Shown in pieces: positions 6,784 through 7,612 of a DNA stretch of 7,612 nucleotides; the first letter of the stretch is position 1, and each line of letters opens with the position of its first letter. Source of the stretch: Bacillota bacterium (GTDB taxonomy: Bacteria > Bacillota > Bacilli > Paenibacillales > Paenibacillaceae). The stretch lies in assembly GCA_023386495.1 (NCBI GenBank), contig JAEWJS010000188.1:1-7612 (forward strand), in the 5' to 3' direction. A program made the position numbers and the translations under genes. A model generated the notes under the pieces. The model was not told where the DNA came from. It ran no database searches and worked only from the letters and a program-made list of their open reading frames with translations.

Positions 6784-7127
6784 TTCATGTCTATCTCGAT
6801 GATTACCGGCCGCGGCCGGCGGGCTTCGTGCTCGCCCGGACGATCGAGGAATGCGTATTGCTGCTCGATTCGGAAGAGATCGATATTCTCTCGCTCGACT
6901 ACGACCTCGGCTGGGGACAGCCGACAGGTCTCGAGATCGCCATGCACATCGTAGCGACGGGCCGCTATCCTCGCCGAATTTATCTGCACACGTCAAGCCC
7001 GTCCGGGCGCATGCAGATGTACGGCCTGCTCATGGAGCATGTGCCGCAGGATGTCATGCTGCACAACGGACCGATGCCGGATCGGCTCGTGCAGCAAATC
7101 GGAAGCAAGAACAGAGAAGCCGAATAG
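6780..7127 (+). CDS. Small receiver-like protein, cyclic-phosphate processing receiver (cREC)-like
   Basis: A 115-residue stand-alone domain. It opens with IHVYLDDYRPRPAGF, where D7 and D8 end the first beta strand as in receiver domains. LSLDYDLGWGQPTG carries D40 at the usual phospho-acceptor strand plus an extra D42, and RIYLHTSS gives H70, T71 and S72 where receivers have the conserved Thr/Ser. The YLDD-RP, SLD-DLG and H-T-S pattern is what I recall of the family labelled 'cyclic-phosphate processing receiver' (Pfam cREC_REC). That role was predicted from gene context and is not proven. There is no DNA-binding or output domain, so a classical response regulator is unlikely, and no kinase is adjacent. 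It overlaps nfo by ATGA. The tail (GSKNREAE) is charged and probably disordered. A plain hypothetical protein is the fallback; family assignment fairly sure, activity unknown. Confidence 0.78.
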   Translation: MIHVYLDDYRPRPAGFVLARTIEECVLLLDSEEIDILSLDYDLGWGQPTGLEIAMHIVATGRYPRRIYLHTSSPSGRMQMYGLLMEHVPQDVMLHNGPMPDRLVQQIGSKNREAE

Positions 7128-7158
7128 GCGAAACGCGAAGGCTGGTGAACCGGTACGA

Positions 7159-7612
7159 ATGATTACCTTACATAATTTAGTGCTGCGAACGGAAGAACGC
7201 GTCATTCTGAACGGCGTGAATCTCGAGGTCCAGAAGGGCGAGCATTGGGTCATCTTGGGACGGAACGGCTCGGGCAAAACAACGATACTGGAAATGGTCA
7301 CCGGCTATCAGTTCCCTTCGTCGGGAACGGTCGATGTACTCGGTCACCGTTACGGCCGCGTCGATATTCGCGAGGTGCGGAAGAAGATCGGCTACATCAG
7401 TCAAGCCGTCATCGAGAAGCTGTCGCTGAGCGATCCGGTGTGGGAGGTCGTGGCGACGGGCGAGTATGCCTATCTGCGCTTCTACCAGGAGATCGATCCG
7501 AATGTCATCGAGAAGGCACGCCGCATGTTGGCGGATATGGGCATCGGACATCTCGCTGACCAGCCGTTCGGCACGCTGTCGCAGGGCGAGCGGAAGAAGG
7601 CGACGCTGGCGC
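7159..7612 (+). CDS. ABC transporter ATP-binding protein, 3'-truncated by window edge
   Basis: ATPase subunit of an ABC system; 151 residues are visible before the right edge. Walker A is GRNGSGKTT (34-42), the Q-loop glutamine is Q82 in GYISQA, and the signature is LSQGE (140-144), a variant of LSGGQ. Walker B and the H-loop lie beyond the window. The LSQGE wording and compact N-terminus resemble the YlmA/ModF-like ATPases, whose substrates are mostly unknown; this is a family impression only. The ATG at 7159 follows a weak GGTGA at 7144-7148, 10 nt away. A 31-nt gap (7128-7158) separates it from the cREC-like gene, with no terminator hairpin or T-run and no clear promoter, so read-through from the operon is likely. 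A permease gene, if any, would be to the right. Confidence 0.9.
   Translation, partial: MITLHNLVLRTEERVILNGVNLEVQKGEHWVILGRNGSGKTTILEMVTGYQFPSSGTVDVLGHRYGRVDIREVRKKIGYISQAVIEKLSLSDPVWEVVATGEYAYLRFYQEIDPNVIEKARRMLADMGIGHLADQPFGTLSQGERKKATLA

Noticed and set aside
6427..6996. Minus-strand open frame of 189 codons over the nfo/cREC junction
   Set aside because: Arg/Pro/Ser-rich with no domain; the opposite strand encodes endonuclease IV with every metal ligand.
6780..7127. Reading the small protein as a two-component response regulator
   Set aside because: There is no output domain or neighbouring kinase, and the SLD-DLG and H-T-S motifs fit the cREC-like family better than a CheY-type receiver.
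7128..7158. Gap between the cREC-like gene and the ABC gene, searched for a terminator or promoter
   Set aside because: The 31 nt hold no stem with a T-run and no convincing -35/-10 pair; only a weak ribosome binding site is visible.

Overview
The window is a dense, GC-rich (about 60% by eye) stretch in which every gene I can support lies on the + strand. It looks like a chromosomal segment of a Gram-positive Firmicute, most likely a high-GC member of the Paenibacillaceae (Paenibacillus/Cohnella-like). The reasons are strong AGGAGG-type ribosome binding sites, an adjacent pair matching Bacillus subtilis MrfA-MrfB (YprA-YprB), and a YutF-like HAD phosphatase. The genus is inference; no rRNA or other marker is present.

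Layout: (1) 1-1863, the C-terminal ~620 residues of a MrfA-type DExH helicase, open at the left edge. (2) 1860-3206, MrfB, an RNase H-fold DEDD exonuclease with a helical, TPR-like C-terminus. (3) 3203-4312, a Gfo/Idh/MocA-family NAD(P)-dependent oxidoreductase of unknown substrate. (4) 4309-5112, a HAD-IIA (NagD/YutF-like) phosphatase. (5) 5118-5927, a divergent Fpg/Nei-family DNA glycosylase/AP lyase that very probably starts at a GTG so that proline becomes the N-terminal nucleophile. (6) 5917-6783, endonuclease IV (Nfo) with all nine metal ligands. (7) 6780-7127, a small receiver-like protein resembling the 'cyclic-phosphate processing receiver' (cREC) family. (8) 7159 to the right edge, the N-terminal half of an ABC ATPase.

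Genes 1 to 7 are packed like one transcript. Four junctions are ATGA stop/start overlaps (1860, 3203, 4309, 6780), one is an 11-nt overlap (5917-5927) and one is a 5-nt gap (5113-5117). The only real gap is 31 nt before the ABC gene, and it holds no visible terminator. No promoter is visible; it should lie left of the window.

Functionally this reads as a DNA-repair operon. MrfA/MrfB act in UvrA-independent excision repair of mitomycin-type damage in B. subtilis. An Fpg-type glycosylase/lyase leaves AP sites or blocked 3' ends, which endonuclease IV trims. The oxidoreductase, the HAD phosphatase and the cREC-like protein are the unexplained partners. The cREC-like protein tied to nfo and the altered wedge residues of the glycosylase are the points most worth following. 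I saw no mobile element, CRISPR array, tRNA or rRNA.
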